Part shown: piece after piece, positions 23,203 through 35,400 of the stretch
How the letters are laid out: each line of letters begins with the position of its first letter
Numbering within the stretch: the first letter of the stretch is position 1
NCBI GenBank assembly: GCA_947034885.2
Contig: OX344758.2
Coordinates: forward strand, 2,048,501 to 2,112,500
DNA: 64,000 nt
Direction: 5' to 3'
DNA from: Thuidium tamariscinum
Taxonomy: Eukaryota; Streptophyta; Bryopsida; Hypnales; Thuidiaceae
Notes under the pieces: generated by a model
The model's database searches: none
Told to the model about the DNA's origin: nothing
Seen by the model: only the letters and a program-made list of their open reading frames with translations
Position numbers and translations under genes: made by a program

Positions 23203-24931
23203 GCCTCAAATCCTAATAAACACTAAACCCTGGAACCCTCGGTGTTGATGAGAAGAAGGATTGCGAAGAAGGGTGAGGACTCTAGTGAGTGTGAAGAAGG
23301 ATTGGTTGTGAATTTAGAAGTGCGATGGGGTCTTTTGATTCGATTCCCAGTAAGTGCAAATTTGGAGGATTGAGATTCAAGGGAGACATTTGGTATTTGG
23401 GAATTTTGAGACTCTTGGAAACAACTTGCGATTTGGACTTTTAACATTCAAAGAGCTGACTTGGAATTTGAGGAAAGGATGTTGTGTTTAGGCTTATAAG
23501 ATTCAAGGCAATGACTTGGAGTATGAACTTTTATGATTCAAGGAAGCGACATGGCAACCCTATGGAAGCTCTTAGTTCTTGGAGGCTTTTAAGATTGAAG
23601 GAATTCTACAGTGGATACCTCGTTGCCTCGAGTTCCTGAAATTTGAAGATTTGAACGAAACAGCTCGATATTTGTGTCTGATGATGCACTTGATTTTTTC
23701 GGATTATTCAGTCTTCTGGCTCTCGAATGCCTTCTAGAATCTAGACCATAATGATAGTGTGAGAATAATATCTTGATAGTGTGAGAATAATTTTGTACGG
23801 TAGTTCGTAACTCAATTGAGTGCATTTATCCTTGTTATCGTTGGGTCCGGGGTAAGCGTATGATCAAATTCTACAGTCAATAATAATCTCTGTTGATAGT
23901 ACAACGATTTTGTTATCAATGTGTCTGTTGAGTTCAAGCTTACAAGTTACAAGCATGCTCAAATTGAGATCAATTTGGAAAGAGATGTAATTCAGGTTCT
24001 TTGGTTGAATTCACTTTAATTCCTCAGATCCTTTTGTCATGACTTGCTCTAGAATGTCATTCTCCTGAAGTGAATATCTTGCACAATGCGCACATTATCA
24101 TCATTCATTGTAGCTCATTTTTCTTATATTTAGACCATTTGTCTATCAACATGATTTGCATCCAATATGCAGTCAAGTTAGAATGCACTATTTAATGAAA
24201 AATAGATTGTTACAAAAATATTTTGGTGGTAAGTTAGAAGTACCTCATAAGAGGGTTTTTCAGGGTACTAAGAGACTGTTTCAGTTCGTTCCCTAATTTG
24301 TGAATTAGTCATTCCTGGTCAATTTTAAAAATAATTTAAAGAATATTAAAAAAATAAAAATATTGAAACATTAAAATGATAATAATAAATTTTAAGAAAT
24401 AAAAATTAATTAAATTAATTAAATATATAATAAAATATTATTATCTGATGTGGTAGTCTCTCTGCTACATCAAATCAACTATTAGGACAAGTTTCAAGAG
24501 TAGTCATTTTATGGTCATGCAAACACCCAAATGATGAAGAGTGAACCAATAGTGACTTCAGACTACATTCATCTATGCTTTTTCAATGAATTAAACATCC
24601 AAATAGGTGATGTGAACTTTAGAAGCCATATATCCATAAAACTGGGTCTTTGCAACAACTAAACAATGATTGCGACTCTCTCATTATAGCACCAATAGTC
24701 ATTTATCCAAAGCATCTAAGTCATTCCAAAGTCACCAATGCAACTATCAAATGTATAATTTGTGAAGTGCAAGTTTTATCTACTCTTTATAATTTGTTGA
24801 GTCTTCAAAATGGTGATGTGGACATTGTAAACGTCTACTTTTGGACCCCAAACATAAGACAAGTAGGACATAGTCATTTTATATGATTGCACTTCATTTT
24901 AGGGTGACTAATCAATGACTCTAAGAAGGAA
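23203..24931. other. GDSL 3' flank and AT-rich spacer
   Basis: No second gene. A tandem phrase (atagtgtgagaataat) occurs twice at 23754-23790. The A1/A2 homology ends near 24230. The single TTAA at 24016-24019 and the uninterrupted gcactatttaatg at about 24187-24199 are empty sites for insertions present in A2. Confidence 0.6.
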
Positions 24932-25516
24932 CTCTTTATACAAGTGGGATAGTGGTAGGTATGACAACCAATATAGAATATGTGAATGAGGGTAAATAGG
25001 AGCTTCACCACTCAATCATAGTTAAGTAAAACACAGGAATTGTATCAAAAGTCAAATTTTAGACCTCATTTAGGCATAGTAAAAGATCTTTTTCTTAAGA
25101 ACTTTGAACTAAAAAAAGTTGAGTAGTAAAGCTAAGTTTTATGTCCCGAAATTTGTTTGGAGTTTTGAGGCTCCACTTAAAAGTTATAGACAAATTTCAG
25201 AGAGGGTGTAAAAAGGATATTTTTTAGGACATTTTCAAAAACCTTCTCTGAAATTTGTCTATAACTTTTAGGTGGAGCCTCAAAACCCCAAAAGGTTTTG
25301 GGACCTAAAACTTAGCTTTATTACTCATCTTTTTTTAGTTCAAAGTTTTAAAAAAAAGATCTTTCACTATGCCTAAATGAGGTCTAAAATTAGATTTTTG
25401 ACACAATTCTTGCATTTTACTTAACTACAACTATGAGTGGTGAAGGTTCTATTTACCCTCATTCACATATCCCATATTAGTACTATCACCTACCACTATC
25501 CTACTTGTATAAAGAG
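24932..25516. repeat. 585-bp foldback with arms of about 290 bp
   Basis: The left arm runs from ctctttatacaagtgggata to aaatttcagagaggg; the right arm mirrors it from ccttctctgaaatttgtct to cttgtataaagag, with a small central loop near 25225-25240. Arms are similar but not identical. If transcribed it would form a long hairpin. No coding frame. Confidence 0.85.
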
Positions 25517-25799
25517 CTTCTCTACTCAACTCAACACAATACAATTTGTTAACAAAGTCAATTCTTTAGTTGACATCTAAGGAGTTCCTAGATGGTAAAC
25601 AAGAACCAAGGGAGCTTCTACAACAAAGAAGATATGTGATAGGTAAGGGTGTACAAGAAGGTTTGTGCAACACAATACATTTTAATCATTTTTTTATTGT
25701 GTATTTTTGGTCAAGTGACAGTTGTTACAAAGTCATTTCAAATTTATGTTTTAATTTTGCAGTACTATGCAACAACTCAAAATGACTTACTAAGCATCA

Positions 25800-25995
25800 C
25801 AACTTTAAAATGATTCCTCTGTGACTTCCTTCATGACAGTCCATGTTGGATTTTTCAGGGGTCATTTACTATGTCAAAATGACTTGCAAATGACTATCCG
25901 CATGGTTGTCCACATTGGATTTTTTTATGGGTCATTTACAACTTCCAAATGACTTGCAAATGACTAGCCACATGGATGTTCTTGTTGGAAATGCA
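25800..25995. repeat. Tandem repeat, about 70-bp unit, about 2.5 copies
   Basis: Successive copies contain catg..tgtccacattggattttt, ggtcattta and atgacttgcaaatgact. Units begin near 25820, 25893 and 25963. Confidence 0.7.
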
Positions 25996-26254
25996 CTTTT
26001 CACATGGTAGTTGAGACAACATTTCTTTCACTCTCTTTTCATTATCACTTTTCTCATCCATTTCTACATCCATTGGTAAAAGTGAATGGTGATAAAAAAA
26101 AATCTCTAGTTATTTATATAAAGGACTCGTCCACAATGACTCCCACATCTAATTTTTGTACATAATCATATATGTCCTATATGACTAAAAACATAGTCAT
26201 AGAATCTTGAAATTCTTGTAGTATATGGAGGGTTGGAAAAATCATTTTCACAAC

Positions 26255-26775
26255 TACTTATGTTGGTAGATTTCCAATATATTTTTTTGGATAAATTTTT
26301 TGAACTAAAAGTTTGACAAATATATTATCAATACAAAGATGTTTTTGTATAAAAAAATTTCATGGTAAAAAACCAATTTTTCAAACTTTAGGAGGGTGTC
26401 AAAGTTGATTGTAGTGAAATTATTTCTTATAATGATACATGTTGGTAGATTTTGTATTTTTTTTTTTGATAAAATTTTTGGACTTGAAATTTTTTTAACA
26501 TCTAAAAAACATATAAATGGTCTCTTGACAAAAAATTTGTCAAAAAAAAAGATTTTTCAATCCTTAGAAGGTTGTCAAAGTTGGTAGCAATGAAATTTTT
26601 CTTACAACTACATATGTTGGTAGATTTCATATATCTTTTTGAACTTGAAATTTATCACATATATTATTAACATAGAGATGATATTGTGAAAAAAAATTCA
26701 TGGTAAAATACCAATTTTTTAGCTCTTGAGGAGTCTATCAAAGTTGGTGGCCATGAAGTTTCTTTCATTGTAGAT
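26255..26775. repeat. Tandem repeat, about 175-bp unit, three copies
   Basis: Units begin near 26261, 26436 and 26608 with atgttggtagattt. Each continues through an AT-rich stretch to ccaattttt or gatttttc, then a gagg or gaagg..gtcaaagttg phrase. Divergent copies; no coding sense. Confidence 0.7.
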
Positions 26776-29349
26776 TCAAAAACACCATTTTGATTGGTAT
26801 CCCACTATACAATTAACTAGATGTTTGAAGATAGGGCTTCTACATGTGCCTTTTAGACTTGAATTTCTTACTCCCATTTGCTTCAAATAATACTTCACAA
26901 TAGATGTTACTCTACAACACTCAATGTACTAAGTTGATTGCTCTAAAGCTTATCCAATACTTAAATGTCAAGTTTCCACAACTTAGTGAAGAAATGAAGT
27001 CTCTTGTTATATTTCCACGAAAGAGTCTTTATCTTCTTCAATAAAAAAATTCCATAGCAACCACTTCGTTGTCAAATTTTACAAATTGCAGTGCTTTGTA
27101 TTGTTGTATAGGTTTTACACTTATTCTAGTGACATGACAAAGACATGCTAAAATAGATAGCAAGCGTTGAAGAATGCTTTCATTAATATTACGGGACTAA
27201 AAACAAATCCATTAAGAGTTGAATCAAAAGACAATTCAATGATAAACTTTAGCAACATGTGATTAAAAACCAATTCTTTAATAGATTTTAAGAATTTTAT
27301 TTATAATCATTTAAAAAAAATCAAATGCAAGAAAATAATTATTTACTTGAAGTAGATACACAAACAAGGATTTTATAATTTGAAAATTCTATTGGTTAAG
27401 AATTTAGTATAAAGCAGAAAAACATGAAATTGTGAATATAGAAGTAGACCAAAATGCAAGGATAATATAAGTACAAGAATGGAAGCATAGTGGTAATACT
27501 ATCGTGATGTAAATATGTATATGGTATAAAGTGCGTACTTATTTTGTATTGTGAAGAGATTTTATGATCTAGAGGACAAAACCTATTAGGCACACTTCTA
27601 ATAACTTCAAGAAGACATTTCAAGTAGCTTCAAGATTATGCTTATTGCGAATAACATAAAGTTATTAAAAAGACAAGAGTCTTGGATAAATTTCACAATT
27701 TTAGAATATTCTTCTAAATTTTATAAAATTTGTGTATGGATTTGAAGTTCAATTAAAAGTATTCAATTAGAAGATTTTATAGAATTGTAAAGCCTAGCGA
27801 GTCAATTAGACTAAGGCAAAACTTAACTTTTCTTGTTATTATTATCAATTGAATTATCTCGATTGAAGGTTTCTAGACTATTGCCAACTCTTTTGTACAA
27901 TAAAACTAGATTTTCTCGTCTATTAAAAAAACTTCATGTTAAATATAATATTGGCATGATAATCTCCAACAAAATACTTGTTATTTGATAATTCTACTTC
28001 AAATTAAATGCCTTCAACTAGGCACCTAAAAAGTGACTTCTAAAAAGAATTACAAGGGCCTTAAAAACAACCAATACTACTATATAGCTAGGTAATTTAA
28101 AGAAAGTCACAACCATCAATGTTGATTGTAAGGGTCAATGAATCTTTTGATAAAGGTTGAACTTACAAATTATGACACAAACATTATCAAATGCATCCTC
28201 AAGTTCTTAAAGATAGTATAATATCCTTCTTTGACTTTTTTTTTAACCTTCATTTGGTTTCAGTTGAAGTTTTATAGCTAATTCAAGTTTTTGTATTCTA
28301 TTTGTATGTTGAAAATTGAAAGTTAAAGAAATAAAGGTAGATTACCTTCTAGTTTTGACCTTAGAGGTTCTTTGGCAAAGATTTGCCTTTGAAACCCCAA
28401 CCAATTGGTCAAAGACAAAGGACTAGATTAGGATTTTGCAAAACTATAGTAGGCTTCTATATGAGTGGCTTTGATTGAAGGAGTGCTTCTCCCGAGGTTA
28501 AAGGATATCTCCAACAACTTCAAATGTACAGCCCTTCCAATCACTTACTTAAACTTCAATGATCACTTCAAAAAATGCTTCATAAAATGTTGTGAAGTAG
28601 TCTCCCAACTCTAGTCCAGTGCCCACCCCTGTCAAAATCCTAGCTCATCAAAATAGTGAGACACCTCAATCATTCTCATGTGCAATTCCCGAAGTCGACT
28701 ATGATCCACCAACTCGTGGAAAAATCCAAGAACAATCAAATCGGGAAATCAAATAGAAATCACAATGAGAATCGTCCGTGGGAAAAAATAACTTATATTC
28801 CTCTTGCAAGAGTCGGTCACTACCATTGGCTCTCAAAAGGAGTTAAGCCCAGCAAATGAGCTCGGAGAGTACCATACCTTAAGGTCAGATTCATCAAAGA
28901 CCATGTAAAATAATTTGTTTTTGGGTGAAATATCCTTTCATAAGTTTCATTAGCTCATTTTAGAATATTCTCAATTTCACTCCATATGTAGGCTAATTCT
29001 AAATTGAGAATTTGTAGCCCATTCCTTTTAGTAGCAAGCTCCTTTTAGAAGCAAGCCTCTTTTCAAAATTTTGCTAAATTTAGTAACAAGCTCTTCTTTC
29101 ATCAATTCTTTTTTCTACAAGTAAAATTCTTTATATTAGTATTTTCTACAGATTTCAAATATGTTCTGGCATAATTTTTGAAAATTTCATACATGTACTA
29201 TTTAAATTTTATTTTGAATTAATTATTAACGAATCTCACCTCAAGGTACAATAGAATCGACTCCTACCGTGGTACTTTTTGTTGGGGCATTTTTTCAACC
29301 AACTGTAGTAAAATTAAATTTTCCATGACGACTCTTTAGCTTGTGGAAC
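26776..29349. other. AT-rich spacer with a widely spaced direct repeat
   Basis: No gene supported. A stretch of about 100 bp at 28370-28470 (gatttgcctttgaaacccca) is repeated at about 29345-29445 (ggtttgcctttgaaacccca). It matches once in B2 near 46725-46810, so this is an internal duplication at the left edge of block B1. The frame at 28656-28859 has no recognisable motif. Confidence 0.45.
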
Positions 29350-29739
29350 CTAGATAAAGGTTTGCCTTTGAAACCCCAATCGACTGTTTGACGACAAAGG
29401 ATTGGATTAGCGTTTCAAAAAAATAGGCTTCTGTATAAGTGAGCAACCTTGTAGATGTGCCTAAGCCTCCAGATCAAGGTTCTAGCAATGATGGAGGCCT
29501 GGCCAAGTTGTGATTTTTTTTATTGTATTTCCAGTAATGATCCCATTGGCCTTTACATTCTTGAGATTGTGATTTGAGCAATCGAGTCACACAGATTTCT
29601 TGATGAGCTTAAGGTTCATATAATGGGCACGTGCAACTATGATGATTCTCCCACTCACTTTATCCTTTTTCTCTATTAATTAGCCCACTTGGTCCCACAC
29701 CTCTCTCTCTCCCTCTCTCCTTTTCCTTCTTTCTTTTCA

Positions 29740-29936
29740 CACTATAAGAAACTTATGTTTTAGATGACGAATTTTAGGTGACATCCAATGATGCAACCCG
29801 TGTTTTTGTATTCAAGCTAACGTCCGCCATAACATGAAGATGTTATGGCGGACGTTAGCTTGAACATAAAAACACGGGTTGCATCATTGGATGTCACCTA
29901 AAATTTGTCATCTAAAACATAGGTTTTTTTATATTG
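29740..29936. mobile_element. CACTA-type foldback MITE, copy 1
   Basis: Starts CACTATAAGAAACTTATG; its reverse complement starts CAATATAAAAAAACC. Arms are near-perfect complements meeting at aacatgaagatgtt. A 3-bp TCA duplication flanks it (29737-29739, 29937-29939). CACTA termini with a 3-bp duplication fit the En/Spm group. Confidence 0.75.
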
Positions 29937-30209
29937 TCACTTCCTTCCTAGTTCTCATTCTTTCAACTCGTCATCTAATTGCACTCTTCTCCCGTGGTTT
30001 ACCCCAGGCGTCTCTTTCTTTGAATTTGTCATCTATTTGAGCCCCCCTTTGGTGGCTCACTGCAAGTGTCACTTGGTAGTAAGCCTCTCTCTCGTTTTTA
30101 CTCTCGTCTTATTGCAAGCATGAACTTAATTAGGTGAGATTAATTAGTCTTTCATACTCGTTTTAGTGATACAAGAGTTTGGTTTGTTTGGTGTGTTTTG
30201 AGTAATGGT

Positions 30210-32065
30210 TCTAGACAAATGTCCAAGAATATTCAAGCAAGTGATCAGTTCTAGGCTTGTCTAGGGTTGCTACTCCTTGGCTCACTTCCCACATCATAGT
30301 AAGCACGGGTGCCTTTGAAACCATATTTGGGAATTCAATTATTCAACTTGTGATTTAGGATTTATCAAGCTTAGAAAAGAAAACAATGGCGGTTGCGTTG
30401 AGAGAACCCTATAAAATTCTTTTCTTTTTGTCTTTCAATTTTTAACATCAATTTTTGGCTTGATAGGGTCGATGAATTTTGTCTCACAAGCAACAATTTG
30501 TTTGGTGTATTTTAAGTAGGTGGTTCTGGACAAATGTGCAAGCATATAGTTTCTAAGAGGCTATTTGTGTTTTGTTTGTTCCTTGATAGGTGGTGGCCAT
30601 TCATCTGTGCTCCACTCCCCTGGTTTACCCCTGTTGTCACCAACTCTTGGCCATGACCATGGAGTAAGTCATTCCGTTTTTGTTTAATTGCTATGGTTTT
30701 GTTGCAAATGAGCTTGGCTTGGATTACTGTGTTCATGCATACTAGAGTTTGCTTGTGAGTTTGTATTGACTCCTTTTGATGTTGGAATCTGAACAAATAC
30801 GCTAAACATTGGGGCTAATTTGTGAATAGACTTGTCTGTTCAGTAGGACTTCATGGATCTTTCCAAAGTTGTCAAGGAGATGCAAAAAGAGATGGATGTT
30901 CATCGTTAGTCAATTGCAGCCTTATATGTCCTACATGTCAATATTGTAGAAGGTGAGTTTTTCTTACATTCTTTTGATTTAGCAATGGGTCTTATTTATT
31001 TGTAAGAGATTTTGTAATGTAATCAATCTAAATTTCTCCAATTGCGTAGTAGCCCCATGGCCTTGCATATTGCAAGGAAAACCATTATCATTGCAAGATC
31101 CAAAGTTTATACAATAGCTAAACTTCCTTGAAAATTCTCATCAAAATATACATGTTGCATGTTTCCGTATAACTAATTGCTACTGATATAATTCCAAAAG
31201 GACCAACAATCCTATATTGAACCTCATGTCCTTTTAGTGATTATCAATAAGTCATGAACAAACTTTATGTTGTCCAGTTTGATCAATACATGCAATGCCT
31301 TTCTGTAATTACATACAAGGATAGTTTATTGAATATTGTGAACAACTCCTCTATACTATAAGAAACTTATGTTTTAGGTGATGAATTTTAGATGACATTC
31401 AATGTAGCAACACGCGTTTTTATGTTAACAATAATGTCCGCCATAACATCTTGATGTTATCAAGATGTTATGGCAGGCATTATTGTTAACATAAAAACGC
31501 ATGTTGCTACATTGAATGTCACCTAAAATTCATCACCTAAAACATAAGTTTCTTATAGTGCTCATTTTATATTAGAAGAACATTGATCAGTCTCTTGTAC
31601 AAATTTGATGTATAGATTGCCACATAGATTGATTGATGTATAGATTGATGCATAGGCCACATAGATTGTAAGATCATAATTTTAGGTGGTGTTATATAAC
31701 TTTTTATTTATATTTGTTATTTACTTTTGACAGGTGAAGTTCTACTTTGGGTCTCTGGTGTTCAACCCAAATTTGTCCCAGGAGACACCTCTGCAAGACC
31801 TGCTCTGCATAGGGCGAGAGCGTATGAGGTGTTGGTCAACTCTACATCAGTTGCGAAGGTTCTGCAGTTGAAGAAGAAAGATTACAAGAACTTTTTGCTC
31901 ACTATTCTTGGGGACCAAAACAACTCAACATACTGGAAGACACTTGACAGCCTTGAAAAGGCAGTAGTTGATGCCAAAGCAATGGTGGAGCACTTCCCTT
32001 CTCATGTCGGGGAGGAACAAATCCGTGTGCTTGAGAATTTTGACAAGCTATGTGGTCTTATTGAG
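30210..32065 (+). pseudogene. Decayed copy of the 223-residue gene at 47327
   Basis: Matches the B2 gene exon by exon. The exon-1 equivalent near 30219-30300 has a deletion and an in-frame stop. The exon-3 equivalent (about 30843-30951) contains in-frame TAG codons. The exon-4 equivalent (31734-32065) is intact for 110 codons, with a sound acceptor (gacag before GTGAAG) that B2 has lost. A CACTA-type MITE sits in the preceding intron and another lies 12 bp past the exon-4 donor. The acceptor of the tiny last exon reads gcaag where B2 reads gcgcag. Not expected to make the full protein. Confidence 0.75.
31354..31560. mobile_element. CACTA-type foldback MITE, copy 2
   Basis: Starts tactataagaaacttatg and ends cataagtttcttatagtg; near-perfect palindrome around cttgatgttatcaagatgtt. 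Flanks are CTA and CTC, a worn 3-bp duplication. The B2 counterpart near 48100 is uninterrupted (acaactactctaattttac). Confidence 0.75.
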
Positions 32066-32076
32066 GTAATTTTAAT

Positions 32077-32308
32077 CACTATAAGAAACTTGTGTTTTAG
32101 ATGATGAATTTTAGGTGACATCCAATGATGCAACCCGTGGTTTTATGTTCAAACTAACGTCCGCCATAACATCTTGATGTTATGGCGGACATTAGTTTGG
32201 ACATTAGTTTGGACATTAGTTTGGACATTAGTTTGGACATAAAAACACGGGTTGCATCATTGGATGTCACCTAAAATTCATCATCTAAAACACAAGTTTC
32301 TTATAGTG
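32077..32308. mobile_element. CACTA-type foldback MITE, copy 3
   Basis: Starts CACTATAAGAAACTTGTG and ends CACAAGTTTCTTATAGTG, with perfect AAT duplications at 32074-32076 and 32309-32311. Inside one arm, ggacattagttt is repeated in tandem about four times. The B2 counterpart after 48607 lacks it. Confidence 0.85.
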
Positions 32309-32450
32309 AATCTTTGTTTTGTCACCCAATTGTTAAACTAGAATGCCCATTTATCATTCATAGGGATAGATTTGTAGGTATTATGAATCCCATTTTAATC
32401 TAACCATTGTTCTCGTAATGCAAGGAGGGAAGGTTTGAATTTAGCATCAA

Positions 32451-35400
32451 GTTGCCAAGTAGTAGATGGCTTTGATTATGTGGATATTTCAATCGCCCAA
32501 TGAGTCTATGTTCGAGGTTTGATTTAGCATCAGGTTGCCAAGCAATAGATGGCTCTATTGTGTGTGGGCATTTTCAATTGCCTAATGAGTAGTTTCAATA
32601 CAATGGGCATTTTCAATCGCCCAATGAATAGTTTCAATACAATGGGCATTTTCAATCACCCAATGAGTAGTTTTATAGACTCAATCAATAAAAAAATTTA
32701 CACTTACCAAATACATATCTTGAATTGATTCATAATGTACAATACAATGTTTAGTGTGACTTTAACAAGGACAAGATTGCATTAGTGTAGTTTACATTTT
32801 GTCTAAATCCCACAAAATCCAAGAGTATAGTACAAGGGTTCAAATCTAGGGGAATGATCAAATAGTCTAACGTATTGTGGCTAAAGTCACTTGTAATTGG
32901 AAATAGAATAGGAAATACACATTATTAACACTTAAAATTCTAACAATTAGCATCCACTCTTATTCCCAAGTATACAAATTTGTTGGCCAGTCCTTAATAA
33001 TGCTATGAACGCATGAGTGTAGTCCCAGTCTTAAACTAGTATGTGGCTCAATTTCTATAAACAATTAGTTGTGTAGACCAATAATTTGTCATGCATGATC
33101 TAAACTGAATGCAATATAAATATTATTTAACAATAATTGAGTAACACATGGTTCATTAATTACTGGTAATTGTCTTTACCAAACAAATTGTAACTGTCAC
33201 TATTTAACTATCCAAATTACTAATTAGGATGCACAAGGAAATATTCCTTGTTCTATCTAAAAAATAATTTGTCACTATCTAAATGCGGGCATGAGTGTAT
33301 ATACAAGCTCCTTATTTTATCTGCACAACTTCACAACCATTGGTTAAAACATCCCTCAATTAGTTTACTAATTTGCTAATACCTAATTTCAAACAAGTGG
33401 TTGGAATTAAGCCTTGACAAGGTCTAACACCAACACCAAGTTAAAAACAATTTGTTTAGAGCAAAATCTCCAAATCTAAACCAAATCCTCTTGTCCAACC
33501 ACCATATCTAACAAACTTAATTCAACAACTTGTACATACAATTCTAAGCAATAATTAGTTTTTCAAAATATCATCTTCTAAGCTATTGGTTTGTATATCA
33601 ACTTGTAATAATCAGCAACAAATACAACTTTCAACAATTTGTTCAAAATCCCTAGTTACCCATTGCACCATGACACGCAACCTCAAGGTATTGAGCTAGT
33701 ATGTTCTAACTAATTGTTTACAAAAATAATATCTATCAATAACTAGTCTAAGCAACTAATAGGCAACAATTAATTGAATAAACAAATTCCAAAACAATGG
33801 TTAATATGAGTTCAAATAACTGAACCATTCATTTTACAATTTGTTTGTAGCTATAAAAACACAATCTCGATAAATAATCAATGGACTTTTGATACCTTAC
33901 ATACTACACATCTGGTTTCCAATTCATTACAACAATTAGTCTGTAATTAATTCCAATGTTGAGACCTTTATTCGCTAACAATTTCCCACAAACTGACTAA
34001 TTGTAATTCACAAAATAAAACCAAAATTTGACATAGCAATCCAAATTTATTATCTTCAAACCAGTTGTTGATGCGGATTTCTCCAATCAAACTTATATAC
34101 AAACCAGGAATCACAACAATTAGTCAATTACATACAAAACAATCGATTAACATAAGCATATTATAACACAAATTGTTTTATATATGAATTAGCAATAATC
34201 ATGACAATTAGTTTTAAATAAGCACAGCAACATACAATTTGTTCAAATCTCAAAATTAACAACATCCATTAGGCCAAAACAATTAGACATACTTGTAAGA
34301 ACACTAATCAATATCAAAACATGAAAATACAATTTGTTTTAGTATGCTAATCAACAACATCTCTAACAAACATTTCTAAGTTATCCATCGTAAAATACAA
34401 TTTGTTCCAATTTGTTATGAAATGACATGCATGGTGAATCTAAATCAATTGGACTATTTTTATATCAACAATTAATTCCAAATTGATTAATAATTCAATA
34501 TAAGTCCCACATAAAATTAATTACAATCATTTTAAATGAATGTGTTATCACAATGGCTGATTTCCAAACACATGCCTATAATACTTACCAAATCACTACA
34601 AATTGTAAATTAATCAAATTGACAAACCACTTGTACTTACCAAACCCCCAAACTAATTAACATATCAAGCCAGCAAGTAAATAACACAACCGATCAATTC
34701 ACATCATTACAAAATTGCACCACAACAATTAGGTAATAAGCTTCTTACCTCCTTCATCTGTGAAATCTCCAACAAATCATCCCATCTGCGAATGCTTCAT
34801 CACTGTGACCAAAATGCTTGCCAATCGAGTCTGCATAAACAGCTTACAAGGCCTATTGCTCCCTCCAATGCAACTTGTTTACTCAAACAATTTGTTGATC
34901 ATCACGATAGACAGGTACAAGGTTCCATAACATTGTTTACTCATTTATTTCAATAGTCTTATCAATGACAAGTTTAGAAATCTAACAATTGATAGATCCC
35001 AAGCTATCAAAACAAAGTAAATTAAATTGTGACAATTAGTCAATACTCCTTGCACCAAGAATCTCTGTAGCACTCACACATTCAACAGTATGCATATTAA
35101 CCCTTAAGCGCATACGCATCCAAAAAGTGGATGCGCCTTAGTCAACCTTGATTTTAACTTTAATTATAACTATTTTTGGAATTTGACTTTGACTAAGAAA
35201 ATGAAGCTTGACAAGTTTTCTTTCAATTTCAACTTGAAATTTTGAAAAAATTGAAAAATTGAAAAAGTTATTGCAATTGCAAGCTCTATGTGTTAAAATC
35301 CAAAAAACACAATTTGTTGTGTTTTTCATTCATATTTTTTTCTTCTCAAATAAAATTTCAATTTCAATTACAAAATTAAGTTTTTCATTGTTATCTTCAT

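Larger units (their letters stand above)
18640..24230. repeat. Segmental duplicate block A1 (CpG-rich copy)
   Basis: Homologous to 36630-42635 (A2). Shared parts include the upstream triplicated repeat, the GDSL leader and exon 1, the start of intron 1, and the downstream flank from about 23700 (ctagaccataatgatag, later tctatcaacatg, to aatgaaaaatagattgtt). A1 keeps CpG sites that read TpG or CpA in A2, and keeps exons 2-4 that A2 lacks. Confidence 0.8.
29350..32450. repeat. Segmental duplicate block B1 (decayed copy)
   Basis: Homologous to 46740-48735 (B2): the same leader, introns and exons in the same order. Outside one highly similar tract (about 31590-32066) it has drifted strongly, mostly by C to T and G to A changes, and has gained three CACTA-type MITEs. 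Confidence 0.8.

Noticed and set aside
28656-28859. 67-codon frame with HYHWL-type residues
   Set aside because: No family resemblance, no conserved counterpart in B2, and no splice context.
28370-29445. Direct repeats about 1 kb apart, considered as long terminal repeats of a retroelement
   Set aside because: The repeat is only about 100 bp, lacks TG..CA ends and flanking duplications, and corresponds to a single-copy piece of block B2; it is better explained as an internal duplication.
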